From the NCBI GenBank assembly GCA_023392475.1, contig JAEVZA010000091.1:1-10110 (forward strand): 10,110 bases of DNA, written 5' to 3'. The translations under genes and the position numbers were made by a program. The DNA comes from Actinomycetes bacterium (GTDB lineage: Bacteria; Actinomycetota; Acidimicrobiia; Acidimicrobiales; Microtrichaceae). Each line of letters begins with the position of its first letter. The stretch's first letter is position 1. The notes beneath the pieces are model-generated. The model was not told where the DNA came from. It worked only from the letters and a program-made list of their open reading frames with translations, and did not search any database. Positions 1-6,472 of this stretch are shown here, piece by piece.

Positions 1-1
1 C

Positions 2-1444
2 GCCACCGCCCTCGTCGAGCGCGGCGGCCTCGACTCGCTCGCCGACGTCCACGAGCTCGCCGACCGGTCCGAGGACCGGGCGGGCACGCCCGTCGGGGTG
101 GTCATCGACCGCAACGGCGCCGCGCCGGGCGGCATCACCGTCGAGCGCATCCACGCGGACCCTGCCGACGTCCCGGCCCTCACCGACCGCCTCCGGGACG
201 TCGACGGCGTGTTCGCGGCGGCGCCCGACCAGCGGGTCTCGGTCACCGCCGACCCGCTCGAGGCCCAGCAGTACGGCCCGACCCGCATCGGCGCCCGGTC
301 CCTGCCCGCCACCACCGACGGGCGCGGCACGACCGTGGCGGTCGTGGACACCGGCGTGACCGCCACCCACCCCGACCTCGTCGGTCCCCTGCCCGACGGC
401 CGGCCCCGCGTGGCCCAGGGCCGCACCTTCCTGCTCGGCGACCCGGCGACGGGCTCACCCGGCACCACCGACCCGCACGGCCACGGCACCCACGTCGCCG
501 GCATCATCGCCGCGGCCCGCGGCGACGGCGTGGGCGGTTCCGGCGTGGCGCCCGGGGCGCAGATCCTGCCCGTGCGGGTGCTGAACCAGCTGGGCACGGG
601 CTGGTCGTCCGACGTCGCCGCCGGCGTGCTCTGGGCGCACCAGCAGGGCGCGGACGTGATCAACCTGTCGATCGGCTCGGCGGGGGTCACCCCGCCCGAC
701 CTGTCGATCGCCCTCGAGTTCGTCACGAGCGACCGCAGCCGCGGCAAGCCGCCCTCGATCGTCGTGGCCGCCGCGGGCAACGCCGGCCCGACCTCGCTGC
801 CGCAGTGGCCCGGCGACCACCCCGACGTGATCGCGGTGGCCGCCACCGACGCCGCCGACCACATCGCGCCGTACTCCTCGTGGGGCGGCTACGTGGACGT
901 CGCGGCGCCCGGCGACGGCATCCTCTCGACCTGTCGCACCGGCGGCTGGTGCGCGATGTCGGGCACCTCGATGGCCACGCCGATGGTCTCCGGCGCGGCG
1001 GCCATCCTCCGCCAGATCGACCCGGGTCGCGGGCCGGGCGACGTGCTCACCCGCCTGCAGTCGACGGCCGTCGACCTCGGCACGCCCGGCTGGGACTCCG
1101 CGTCCGGCGCCGGGCGCATCGACCTCGTGGCGGCCGCCGCCTCGGGCGCCCCGGCGACCCGACAGGGGCCGACGGCGCTCACCGGGTCCGTCGACTACGC
1201 CTTCAACGACCGGCGGCGGGTCGCCATGGGCGGCACGGCGTTCGACCCCGACGGGGCGCCGCTGATCCACGTGATCACCACGACGGGCGGGCGCACCACG
1301 GTGCACGACGTCGTGGCCACGAACGGCCGGTGGGAGGCGCTGTGGGACGACGGCGCCGGGTCGGTCGACGCGTGCGCGGTCGGCGTCGACAACCCGGGCG
1401 GGAACGGCGTCCTGCTCGGCTGCCGCCAGCTGCTCGTGAAGTGA
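2..1444 (+). CDS. Secreted subtilisin-family (S8) serine protease, 5' partial
   Basis: This is an exported serine endopeptidase of the subtilisin (S8) family, cut by the left edge of the window. The frame is open from base 2, so the real start and signal peptide lie upstream; the GTG at 98 is only an internal candidate. Numbering from that GTG, residues 1-60 look like the end of an I9-type propeptide, closing with the typical stretch before the mature domain (DPLEAQQYGPTRIGA). The catalytic triad is complete: Asp84 in VAVVDTGV, His129 in HGHGTHVAG and Ser291 in SGTSMATP, with oxyanion-hole Asn228 in AAAGNAGP. Cys279 and Cys285 are close enough to form a disulfide near the active site. After about residue 350 comes a beta-rich C-terminal module of roughly 95 residues with a second Cys pair (426 and 442), like the accessory domains on secreted actinobacterial proteins. 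It has no operon partner downstream. Family assignment is certain; substrate is unknown. Confidence 0.95.
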   Translation, partial: ATALVERGGLDSLADVHELADRSEDRAGTPVGVVIDRNGAAPGGITVERIHADPADVPALTDRLRDVDGVFAAAPDQRVSVTADPLEAQQYGPTRIGARSLPATTDGRGTTVAVVDTGVTATHPDLVGPLPDGRPRVAQGRTFLLGDPATGSPGTTDPHGHGTHVAGIIAAARGDGVGGSGVAPGAQILPVRVLNQLGTGWSSDVAAGVLWAHQQGADVINLSIGSAGVTPPDLSIALEFVTSDRSRGKPPSIVVAAAGNAGPTSLPQWPGDHPDVIAVAATDAADHIAPYSSWGGYVDVAAPGDGILSTCRTGGWCAMSGTSMATPMVSGAAAILRQIDPGRGPGDVLTRLQSTAVDLGTPGWDSASGAGRIDLVAAAASGAPATRQGPTALTGSVDYAFNDRRRVAMGGTAFDPDGAPLIHVITTTGGRTTVHDVVATNGRWEALWDDGAGSVDACAVGVDNPGGNGVLLGCRQLLVK

Positions 1445-1455
1445 CGGTGCCCCGG

Positions 1456-1492
1456 GCGTGCGTCCATGCGCTACCGACGGCTGCCCATCGAG
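1456..1492 (+). repeat. Upstream copy of 37-bp direct repeat (pseudo-start of aminotransferase)
   Basis: Exactly identical over 37 bases to 1523-1559, with an offset of 67 bp. It carries the ATG and first nine codons (MRYRRLPIE) of the aminotransferase plus 10 bases of its upstream sequence, but lacks the TA of the -10 element found before the real copy. After the repeat the sequence diverges completely. Its ATG at 1466 opens a different reading frame from the aminotransferase because 67 is not a multiple of three, so this copy is probably not a functional start. Confidence 0.95.
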
Positions 1493-1507
1493 CGGCGCCG
1501 TCGGTGG
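1471..1507 (+). other. Inverted repeat after the protease gene
   Basis: ACCGACGGC (1473-1481) is the exact reverse complement of GCCGTCGGT (1497-1505). The stem extends by one G-U wobble and one C-G pair to 11 bp around a 15-base loop. It lies 29 bases after the protease stop codon, so it could help end that transcript, but no T-run follows. The right arm can also pair with the same sequence in the second repeat copy (1540-1548), so two alternative hairpins are possible. A biological role is unproven. Confidence 0.4.
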
Positions 1508-1520
1508 ATCCCACGGCCCC

Positions 1521-1526
1521 TAGCGT
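1521..1526 (+). promoter_or_regulatory. -10 element for leaderless aminotransferase mRNA
   Basis: TAGCGT fits TANNNT and lies exactly six bases before the ATG at 1533. That spacing puts the transcription start at or next to the A of the start codon. No Shine-Dalgarno sequence is present, which supports leaderless initiation. No convincing -35 hexamer is visible. The same arrangement recurs before the plus-strand P450 and the ArsC-family gene. Confidence 0.55.
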
Positions 1527-1559
1527 GCGTCCATGCGCTACCGACGGCTGCCCATCGAG
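1523..1559 (+). repeat. Downstream copy of 37-bp direct repeat (true aminotransferase start)
   Basis: Second, exact copy of 1456-1492. It overlaps the last four bases of the -10 element, the start codon and the first nine codons of the aminotransferase. The two copies are separated by a 30-bp spacer. Because this copy continues into the full gene, it is most likely the original and the upstream copy the derived one. Confidence 0.95.
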
Positions 1560-2630
1560 ATCGAGTCGCCGGAGGAGCGGGGCTACGCCACCATCCGCCA
1601 CAACCTGACCGAGAGCTCGTACACCGATCAGCGGCTCGAGGACTACGGGGTGGACCTCGGCGGGTTGACCATGGCCTACGGCGACCACCGGGGCCTGCCC
1701 GGCCTGCGGGAGCTCATCGCCGCGCAGGCACCCGGGTGCTCCGCCGCGGACGTGCTCTGCACGCCGGGTGCGGCCGCCGCCCTGTTCTTCGTGGCGACCG
1801 CGCTGCTCGGACCCGGTGACCACGTCGTCGTCGAGCACACGAACTACGCCACCAACCTGGAGACGCCGCGGGCCATCGGCGCGGACGTGACGACGATCGA
1901 GCTCCGCATGGAGGACGGCTACGCGCTCGACCTCGACCGGGTGGCGGCGGCGATCCGGGACACGACCCGGCTCGTGTCGGTGACCACGCCGCACAACCCG
2001 ACCGGCACGGTGCTCGACCGGTCCACGCTCGACGGCCTCGTCGAGCTGGCCGAGCGCCACGACCTGCGCCTGCTCGTCGACGAGACGTACCGCGACATGA
2101 GCCACGGCGAGCCGCTGCCGGTGGCGGCGTCGCTGTCGGACCGGGCCGTCAGCGTGTGCTCCCTGTCCAAGACCTACGGCCTGCCGGGCATCCGCCTCGG
2201 CTGGGTGGTCACCCGCGACCGTGCGCTCCAGGAGATGCTGCTCGCCGCGAAGGAGCAGGTGGTGATCTGCGGCTCCGCCCTGGACGAGGAGGCCGCCCGC
2301 CAGGTTCTCGCCCGGCGTGACGAGCACCTCCCGCGCCTCCTCGCCGACGTCGCGGCCCGGACCGAGCGGGTCACGGGGTGGCTGGCCGAGCAGGACTGGC
2401 TCGACGCCGTCGCACCGCAGGCCGGCGTCGTGTGCTTCCCGCGGCTCCGCGGGTCGGCAGTCGGCGACGTCGACGGCTGGTACCGGTCGATCAACGAGGC
2501 CGGCGCGTACGTCGGGGAGGGCCACTGGTTCGACGCCGACCGCCGCCACTTCCGGCTCGGCTTCGGCTGGCCGGCCCCCGACGAGCTCGACGACGGGCTC
2601 GCGGCGCTCGCCGCCGCGGCGGGCCGATGA
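1533..2630 (+). CDS. Class I/II (fold type I) PLP-dependent aminotransferase
   Basis: A 365-residue cytoplasmic pyridoxal-phosphate enzyme of the aspartate aminotransferase superfamily, close to the usual length. Visible landmarks are Asn155 in PHNPTG (contacts the cofactor phenol), Asp183 and Tyr186 in VDETYRD (Asp pairs with the pyridine nitrogen), the Schiff-base Lys213 in SLSKTYGLPGIRLGW, and a C-terminal Arg341 in HFRLGFG, the position that normally binds the substrate carboxylate. A YGDHRGLPGLRELIA segment near residues 49-64 matches the N-terminal dimer and active-site region of the family. The start at 1533 is chosen because of the TANNNT element six bases upstream; an identical but out-of-frame ATG lies at 1466. 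The stop overlaps the next start as ATGA, so the two genes are probably co-translated. Amino donor and product cannot be read from the sequence; a lyase or cyclase activity within the same fold is possible. Confidence 0.93.
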   Translation: MRYRRLPIEIESPEERGYATIRHNLTESSYTDQRLEDYGVDLGGLTMAYGDHRGLPGLRELIAAQAPGCSAADVLCTPGAAAALFFVATALLGPGDHVVVEHTNYATNLETPRAIGADVTTIELRMEDGYALDLDRVAAAIRDTTRLVSVTTPHNPTGTVLDRSTLDGLVELAERHDLRLLVDETYRDMSHGEPLPVAASLSDRAVSVCSLSKTYGLPGIRLGWVVTRDRALQEMLLAAKEQVVICGSALDEEAARQVLARRDEHLPRLLADVAARTERVTGWLAEQDWLDAVAPQAGVVCFPRLRGSAVGDVDGWYRSINEAGAYVGEGHWFDADRRHFRLGFGWPAPDELDDGLAALAAAAGR

Positions 2631-3202
2631 GCGAGGAGCTGCCGGGCGACCGGGTCGAGGAGGACGACCGCACGCTGCGGATCCGCCTGCACCTCGACCG
2701 GCTGGAGGACCTGTTCGAGGTGCCCGCCACCACGCCGTGGTCGCCGGCCTACCGGCCGTGGATGCGCACGAGCGCGTCCGACTTCGTCATCGGCGCCATC
2801 TACGCCCACCCGCGCTGCCGCGCCCTGTCGGTCACCTTCTCGGTGCCGCGCGAGCTGTGGACCGAGGACCTCACCGAGCGCACCAACGCCGCGGTGAGCC
2901 GGGCCGCCGAGGCCTGGCAGGTGGAGTCGCGGCACGCCACGAAGCGCACGGAGTTCGTCGCGCTCCGCGTGCTGGCGTGGAGCGTCGTCGTCATGGTCGC
3001 CGCGCTGTCGTTCAACGTGTGGACGGCGGACGAGGAGAACACGATCGTCCGCGTCATCGGCGACTCGGTCGGCGTCCTCGGCTGGCTCGCGATCTGGTAC
3101 CCGCTCGACCTGCTCGTGTTCGACCGGCTCGACCGCAAGGTCGACCGGCGGGCCCGGCGGGCGCTCGACGCCGCCGAGATCCGGGTGGTGCCTACGCCGT
3201 GA
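2627..3202 (+). CDS. Conserved-type hypothetical protein with two C-terminal membrane helices
   Basis: I do not recognise a named function. The 191-residue product begins with an acidic, soluble N-terminal part (about 1-110). Two hydrophobic segments follow at about residues 113-132 and 143-165, joined by a short acidic loop. It ends in a basic tail (DRLDRKVDRRARRALDAAE) that should lie in the cytoplasm by the positive-inside rule. The second helix and tail (WLAIWYPLDLLVFDRLDRK) resemble, from memory, a group of uncharacterised bacterial proteins ending in W-x-P-L-(E/D)-x-L-L-x-(Y/F)-D. The start codon overlaps the aminotransferase stop as ATGA, implying translational coupling and perhaps related function. 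Its 3' end overlaps that of the convergent P450 gene by 11 bp. Coding status is well supported by frame and codon use; the role is unknown. Confidence 0.8.
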   Translation: MSEELPGDRVEEDDRTLRIRLHLDRLEDLFEVPATTPWSPAYRPWMRTSASDFVIGAIYAHPRCRALSVTFSVPRELWTEDLTERTNAAVSRAAEAWQVESRHATKRTEFVALRVLAWSVVVMVAALSFNVWTADEENTIVRVIGDSVGVLGWLAIWYPLDLLVFDRLDRKVDRRARRALDAAEIRVVPTP

Positions 3203-4448
3203 CCGGCGCGTGTTTGCGCGGGCCCGGCGAGAACGTCACCGGCAGGCGCTTCACGCCCCCGATGAAGTTGGAGCGCAGCATCTCGGCCTCACCGGCGGAG
3301 GTGATGTCGGGCATGCGGCTGAAGATCTCGGCGAAGATGATCTCGAGCTCGAGCTTCGCCAGGTTGGCGCCCAGGCAGTAGTGCGCCCCGCCGCCGCCGA
3401 ACGCCACGTGCTCGTTCGGGGTGCGCTCGATGTCGAAGGTGAACGGGTCGTCGAACACCTCCTCGTCGCGGTTCGCCGAGATGTGCCAGATGAGGACCTT
3501 GTCGTCCTCCCGGATCTCCCGCCCGCGGATCTCCGTGCCGGTCGTGGCCGTGCGGCGGAAGTGCAGCACCGGCGTGGCCCAGCGCAGCACCTCGTCGATG
3601 GCGGTGGAGACGTACGCGGGGTCGTCGGACCGGTCGAGCAGCTGGCGGAACTGGTCGGGGTGGGTGAGCAGCGCGTGCATGCCCGCCGACGTGGCGTTGC
3701 GCGTGGTCTCGTTGCCGGCCACGGTCAGCAGCAGCATGAACATGTCGAACTCGAGCTCGCTCAGCGACTCGCCCTCGATCTCGGCGTTGATGAGCGTGGT
3801 CACGATGTCGTCGCGCGGGTCCTCGCGCCGCGCCGCGGCGAGGCCGTTCGCGTAGGTGAAGATCTCGGTGGCGGCGCGGAGCGGCTTGTCGGGGTCGTCG
3901 GGGTCCTGGTACTCGGGGTCCTGGGCGCCGATCATCGTGTTCGACCAGTCGAACATCAGCCGCCGGTCCTCCTGCGGCACGCCCATGATCTCGGCGATGG
4001 CCTGGAGCGGGAGCTCGGCGGCGAGGTCGGACACGAACTCGCAGGAGCCCGCCTCGATCACGTCGTCGACGATCAGCTCGGCCCGGTAGCGGAGGTGCTG
4101 CTCCAGCAGGTTGATCATCCGGGGCGTGAAGCCCTTGTTCACGAGCCGGCGGTAGCGGGTGTGGGTCGGCGGGTCGGAGTCGAGGAGCAGCACGCCGCGG
4201 GTGTCGAAGTCGCCGTCGATGTCCATGCGCTGGGTGCCGCCGCGCTGGCTCGAGAACGTGGCGGTGTCCCGGTTCACGGTCTGGAGGTCGACCAGCTTCG
4301 TGACCGACCAGAAGCCGGGCCCGTCGGGCTCCTCGCTCCAGTGCACCGGATCCTGCTCCCGCAGGACCTCGAACATCTCGTGGTGCCGGCCCGCCACGAA
4401 GGCGTCGAGGTCGAGCAGATCCACGTCGGACAGCTGCATCTTCGTCAT
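3192..4448 (-). CDS. Cytochrome P450, CYP125/CYP124/CYP142-like
   Basis: A soluble 418-residue bacterial cytochrome P450, normal length, expected to hydroxylate a hydrophobic substrate using electrons from a ferredoxin or similar partner. Counting from the ATG at 4448, the I-helix oxygen-activation motif AGNETTRN begins at Ala244, the K-helix ExxR is in DEVLRWATPV, and the haem-binding loop FGGGGAHYCLG places the thiolate ligand at Cys358. The stretches DPPTHTRYRRLVNKGFTPR, ELPLQAIAEIMGVPQEDR and ATPVLHFRRTA are close to what I know of the CYP125/CYP124/CYP142 group, which attack terminal carbons of sterol side chains and methyl-branched lipids. That substrate is an inference from family only. 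The start MTKMQ is chosen over an upstream TTG at 4514 because that lies inside the promoter region; a G-rich stretch (GGGGGGA) four bases before the ATG may serve as ribosome binding site. It is divergent from the second P450. Confidence 0.93.
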   Translation of the reverse strand: MTKMQLSDVDLLDLDAFVAGRHHEMFEVLREQDPVHWSEEPDGPGFWSVTKLVDLQTVNRDTATFSSQRGGTQRMDIDGDFDTRGVLLLDSDPPTHTRYRRLVNKGFTPRMINLLEQHLRYRAELIVDDVIEAGSCEFVSDLAAELPLQAIAEIMGVPQEDRRLMFDWSNTMIGAQDPEYQDPDDPDKPLRAATEIFTYANGLAAARREDPRDDIVTTLINAEIEGESLSELEFDMFMLLLTVAGNETTRNATSAGMHALLTHPDQFRQLLDRSDDPAYVSTAIDEVLRWATPVLHFRRTATTGTEIRGREIREDDKVLIWHISANRDEEVFDDPFTFDIERTPNEHVAFGGGGAHYCLGANLAKLELEIIFAEIFSRMPDITSAGEAEMLRSNFIGGVKRLPVTFSPGPRKHAPVTA

Positions 4449-4488
4449 CGGTCCCCCCGGGGGTGGTGGGTTCGTGCGTCCGCCGAGG

Positions 4489-4514
4489 ACCCTACCCCCT
4501 GAACGAACGTTCAA
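4489..4514 (-). promoter_or_regulatory. Probable promoter of the minus-strand P450
   Basis: On the minus strand TAGGGT (4494-4489) fits a TANNNT -10 element. TTGAAC (4514-4509) could be a -35 hexamer, but the spacing would be only 14 bases, so the -35 call is weak. A start about seven bases after the -10 gives a leader of roughly 33 bases containing a G-rich run before the ATG at 4448. The left operator-like repeat overlaps the putative -35 and abuts the -10. Confidence 0.4.
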
Positions 4515-4518
4515 TCGG
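4500..4518 (+). promoter_or_regulatory. Operator-like repeat, left copy (putative TetR site)
   Basis: TGAACGAACGTTCAATCGG contains TGAAC-GAAC-GTTCA, an inverted repeat with 5-bp arms and a 4-bp centre; it also contains the 8-bp palindrome GAACGTTC. The right copy at 4523 matches in 17 of 19 positions, 23 bp away, about two helical turns. Short GC-containing palindromes in a divergent promoter are typical targets of TetR-family dimers, and a TetR gene lies in the adjacent operon. Direct binding by that protein is an inference. Confidence 0.65.
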
Positions 4519-4521
4519 GCC

Positions 4522-4551
4522 TTGAACGAACGTTCGGTCGGTTGTTACCGT
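4522..4551 (+). promoter_or_regulatory. Promoter of the plus-strand P450 operon, leaderless
   Basis: TTGAAC (4522-4527) matches the first four bases of the -35 consensus. An 18-base spacer separates it from TACCGT (4546-4551), a TANNNT -10 element. Exactly six bases later comes the ATG at 4558, so the transcript should begin at or beside the start codon. There is no Shine-Dalgarno sequence. The right operator-like repeat covers most of the -35 and part of the spacer, so a bound repressor would block polymerase. Confidence 0.6.
4523..4541 (+). promoter_or_regulatory. Operator-like repeat, right copy (putative TetR site)
   Basis: TGAACGAACGTTCGGTCGG repeats the left copy with two changes (AA to GG after GTTC). 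Its central palindrome is extended to CGAACGTTCG (10 bp). It overlaps the -35 hexamer and the spacer of the plus-strand P450 promoter, the position expected for a repressor site. The 23-bp period between the copies would place two bound dimers on roughly the same face of the helix. Confidence 0.65.
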
Positions 4552-4557
4552 CCGGTC

Positions 4558-5844
4558 ATGGCGCTCCTCGACGAACCGACCGCGATCGACTTCACGGACC
4601 CCCACACCTTCGACGACCCGTGGGACCTGTACGCCTGGCTGCGGGCCCAGCCCGGCCTCCACCGCGACGAGGCGAACGACCTCTACGTCGCCGCCCGCCA
4701 CGCGGACGTGTTCACGATCAGCCGCGAGCCGGAGACGTTCTGCAACCGGTACGGCGTCCGCCCGAAGATCGCCGGCGACATGTCGATCATCACGCTCGAC
4801 GGCGAGGAGCACATCCGCCAGCGTCGGCTCATCAACCAGGGCTTCACGCCCCGCCGGGTCCGCGAGCTGATCCCCCACGTGCGCCAGCTCACCAACGAGA
4901 TCGTGGACAAGATCGCCGCCAAGGGCGACGTGGACTTCGTCGAGGAGTTCGCGATCCACGTGCCCCTGATCATCATCTGCGAGCTCATGGGCCTCGATCC
5001 CGAGCAGCGCCTCTCGATGTACGCGTGGTCCGACGCGATGATGGCCGGCGACGGCCACGTCGAGGCCGACGACCCCGTGCTGCACGCGGCGGCCCACGCG
5101 TTCGGCGAGTACGCCACGATGTGCATCGAGCTCATCGCGGAGCGCCGCCAGGACCCGCAGGACGACATCATCTCGATCCTCACCACCGCCTTCGACGCCG
5201 GCGACCTCGCCAAGGAGCACAAGGCGCTGCAGGGCATGACCGAGGAGGCGCTCGCCGCGCGCGAGGCCAACGACGGCGGCCTGAACGACGACGAGCTGCT
5301 CGCCTTCCTCGCCGTGCTGCTCGTGGCCGGCAACGAGACGACCCGCAACGCGATCTCCGGTGGGCTCGTCGCGCTCTCGCAGTTCCCGGAGCAGAAGCAG
5401 CTCATGCTCGACCACCTGTGGGACGACGAGTTCATGGACCGGGCGGTCGACGAGCTCATCCGCTACGTCACGCCCGTGCTGTCGTTCCTCCGGACCGTCA
5501 CCCACGACCACACGTACAACGGGCAGGACCTGAAGGAGGGCGACCGCGTCCTCATGCTGTACGCCTCGGCGAACCGCGACGAGACGGTGTTCGACCGGCC
5601 CGACGAGCTCGACCTCACCCGCGAGGCGAACCCGCACCTCGCGTTCGGCATCGGCCCGCACTTCTGCCTCGGCGCGAACCTCGCGCGCATGGAGGTCAAG
5701 ACGGTGTTCCAGGAGCTGCTGAGCCGCCTGCCCGACATCGCCGTGCCCGAGGGCGTCGCGCCGGGGCGCGGGGAGTCGTCGCTCGTGATCGCGCTCGAGG
5801 ACATCCCGGCGTCGTTCACGGCCTGCCCCGTGCACCACGACTGA
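4558..5844 (+). CDS. Cytochrome P450, second of a divergent pair
   Basis: A soluble 428-residue P450, distinct from its divergent neighbour but with the same core features. The I-helix motif AGNETTRN starts at Ala257, the K-helix ExxR is in DELIRYVTPV, and the haem loop FGIGPHFCLG gives thiolate ligand Cys370. The pattern LRTVTHD, then SANRDETVFDRPDELDLTR, then HLAFGIGPHFCLG is typical of actinobacterial P450s such as CYP142 relatives, but I cannot assign a subfamily or substrate. Compared with the first P450, about 20 extra charged residues (roughly 216-240, DLAKEHKALQGMTEEALAAR and following) are inserted just before helix I. The start at 4558 is fixed by the TANNNT element six bases upstream; the frame stays open further left, but there it runs through the promoter and the opposite-strand P450. 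It leads an apparent operon with the TetR and SDR genes. No redox partner is encoded nearby. Confidence 0.93.
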   Translation: MALLDEPTAIDFTDPHTFDDPWDLYAWLRAQPGLHRDEANDLYVAARHADVFTISREPETFCNRYGVRPKIAGDMSIITLDGEEHIRQRRLINQGFTPRRVRELIPHVRQLTNEIVDKIAAKGDVDFVEEFAIHVPLIIICELMGLDPEQRLSMYAWSDAMMAGDGHVEADDPVLHAAAHAFGEYATMCIELIAERRQDPQDDIISILTTAFDAGDLAKEHKALQGMTEEALAAREANDGGLNDDELLAFLAVLLVAGNETTRNAISGGLVALSQFPEQKQLMLDHLWDDEFMDRAVDELIRYVTPVLSFLRTVTHDHTYNGQDLKEGDRVLMLYASANRDETVFDRPDELDLTREANPHLAFGIGPHFCLGANLARMEVKTVFQELLSRLPDIAVPEGVAPGRGESSLVIALEDIPASFTACPVHHD

Positions 5845-5850
5845 CAGACT
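5845..5850 (+). promoter_or_regulatory. Weak -10-like element before the TetR gene
   Basis: CAGACT differs from TANNNT only at its first base and again sits exactly six bases before an ATG (5857). It immediately follows the stop codon of the P450 gene. It may allow some leaderless expression of the regulator independent of the operon promoter. With only 12 bases between the genes, chance resemblance is possible. Confidence 0.3.
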
Positions 5851-5856
5851 CGGCGC

Positions 5857-6429
5857 ATGAGCACCGCCGAGGTCCGGCCGAACCAGCGGGACCACATCCT
5901 CGACACCGCGCTGCGCCTCATGTCCGAGCGCGGCGCGGTCGGCATGAGCATGCGGCAGCTGGCGTCCGCCTGCGACCTGCAGGTCGCGGCGATCTACCAC
6001 TACTTCGACTCCAAGGACGCGCTGCTCGCCGCGGTCGTCGCCGAGCGCCAGTACGGCACCCGGATGGCCGACCCCCTGCCGGTCGACCCGTCGGCGTCCG
6101 CCGAGGAGCGGCTGCACGAGGTGTTCCGCTTCGTGTTCACGGGCGCCCTCGAGGAGCAGTCGATCTGGCGCCTCGTCCTCGGCGAGGGCATGCGTGGCGA
6201 GGAGACGGTCGTGCCCGTCGGGCGCGAGCTCCTCGAGCTGCTGTTCCCTGCGGCGCGCAGCTGGATCGAGCAGGCGGTGCCCGAGATCCGGGACCCGGAG
6301 GCCGTGGCCCGGCTGCTCGTCGGCCAGATGCTCGCCGGGTTCGTGCGCCACGTGTTCCGGCCCGACGAGGACCCCGAGGTCATCGCCCGCGAGAGCTCCG
6401 GGCCGCTGGTGGCGCTGGCCCTCGGCTGA
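5857..6429 (+). CDS. TetR-family transcriptional regulator
   Basis: A 190-residue one-component regulator of normal TetR length. Residues 10-55 form the DNA-binding domain: helix 1 in DHILDTALRLMSERG, then the helix-turn-helix MSMRQLASACDLQVAAIYHYF (residues 30-50), followed by the characteristic SKDALLAAVVAE. The rest (about 60-190) is the poorly conserved helical part that binds an effector and forms the dimer. It starts 12 bases after the P450 stop and precedes the SDR gene, so it is probably in their operon. The twin repeats at 4500-4541 are its likely target, which would make it a repressor of both divergent P450s and of itself, released by a substrate or product of the pathway. The regulator's family is clear; target and ligand are inferred. 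It could be an activator or act elsewhere. Confidence 0.92.
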   Translation: MSTAEVRPNQRDHILDTALRLMSERGAVGMSMRQLASACDLQVAAIYHYFDSKDALLAAVVAERQYGTRMADPLPVDPSASAEERLHEVFRFVFTGALEEQSIWRLVLGEGMRGEETVVPVGRELLELLFPAARSWIEQAVPEIRDPEAVARLLVGQMLAGFVRHVFRPDEDPEVIARESSGPLVALALG

Positions 6430-6472
6430 TCGACCGGCTCAACCCGGGGCCGCGGGCGCCGATCGGACATCC

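Noticed and set aside
1456..1559. CRISPR-like repeat-spacer-repeat
   Set aside because: There are only two copies with one 30-bp spacer, the repeat encodes the start of a protein, and no cas gene is present.
1456..1559. Target-site duplication of a mobile element
   Set aside because: Thirty-seven bp is longer than usual target duplications, and the 30-bp spacer has no terminal inverted repeats or transposase remnant.
1466..1819. Open frame starting at the upstream repeat copy (117 codons)
   Set aside because: Only its first nine codons resemble the aminotransferase; after that it runs out of frame through the real gene and gives an Arg-rich meaningless product. It has no -10 element at the right spacing.
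1275..2549. Minus-strand open frame of 424 codons opposite the aminotransferase
   Set aside because: It has no recognisable motif, and the plus strand has a complete PLP enzyme with all key residues. It is a codon-composition shadow.
4492..6351. Long minus-strand open frame (619 codons) opposite the second P450 and TetR genes
   Set aside because: Its translation is low complexity, rich in Arg, Gly, Val, Glu and His, without any domain. The opposite strand encodes two complete recognisable proteins, and GC-rich DNA readily leaves such antisense frames open.
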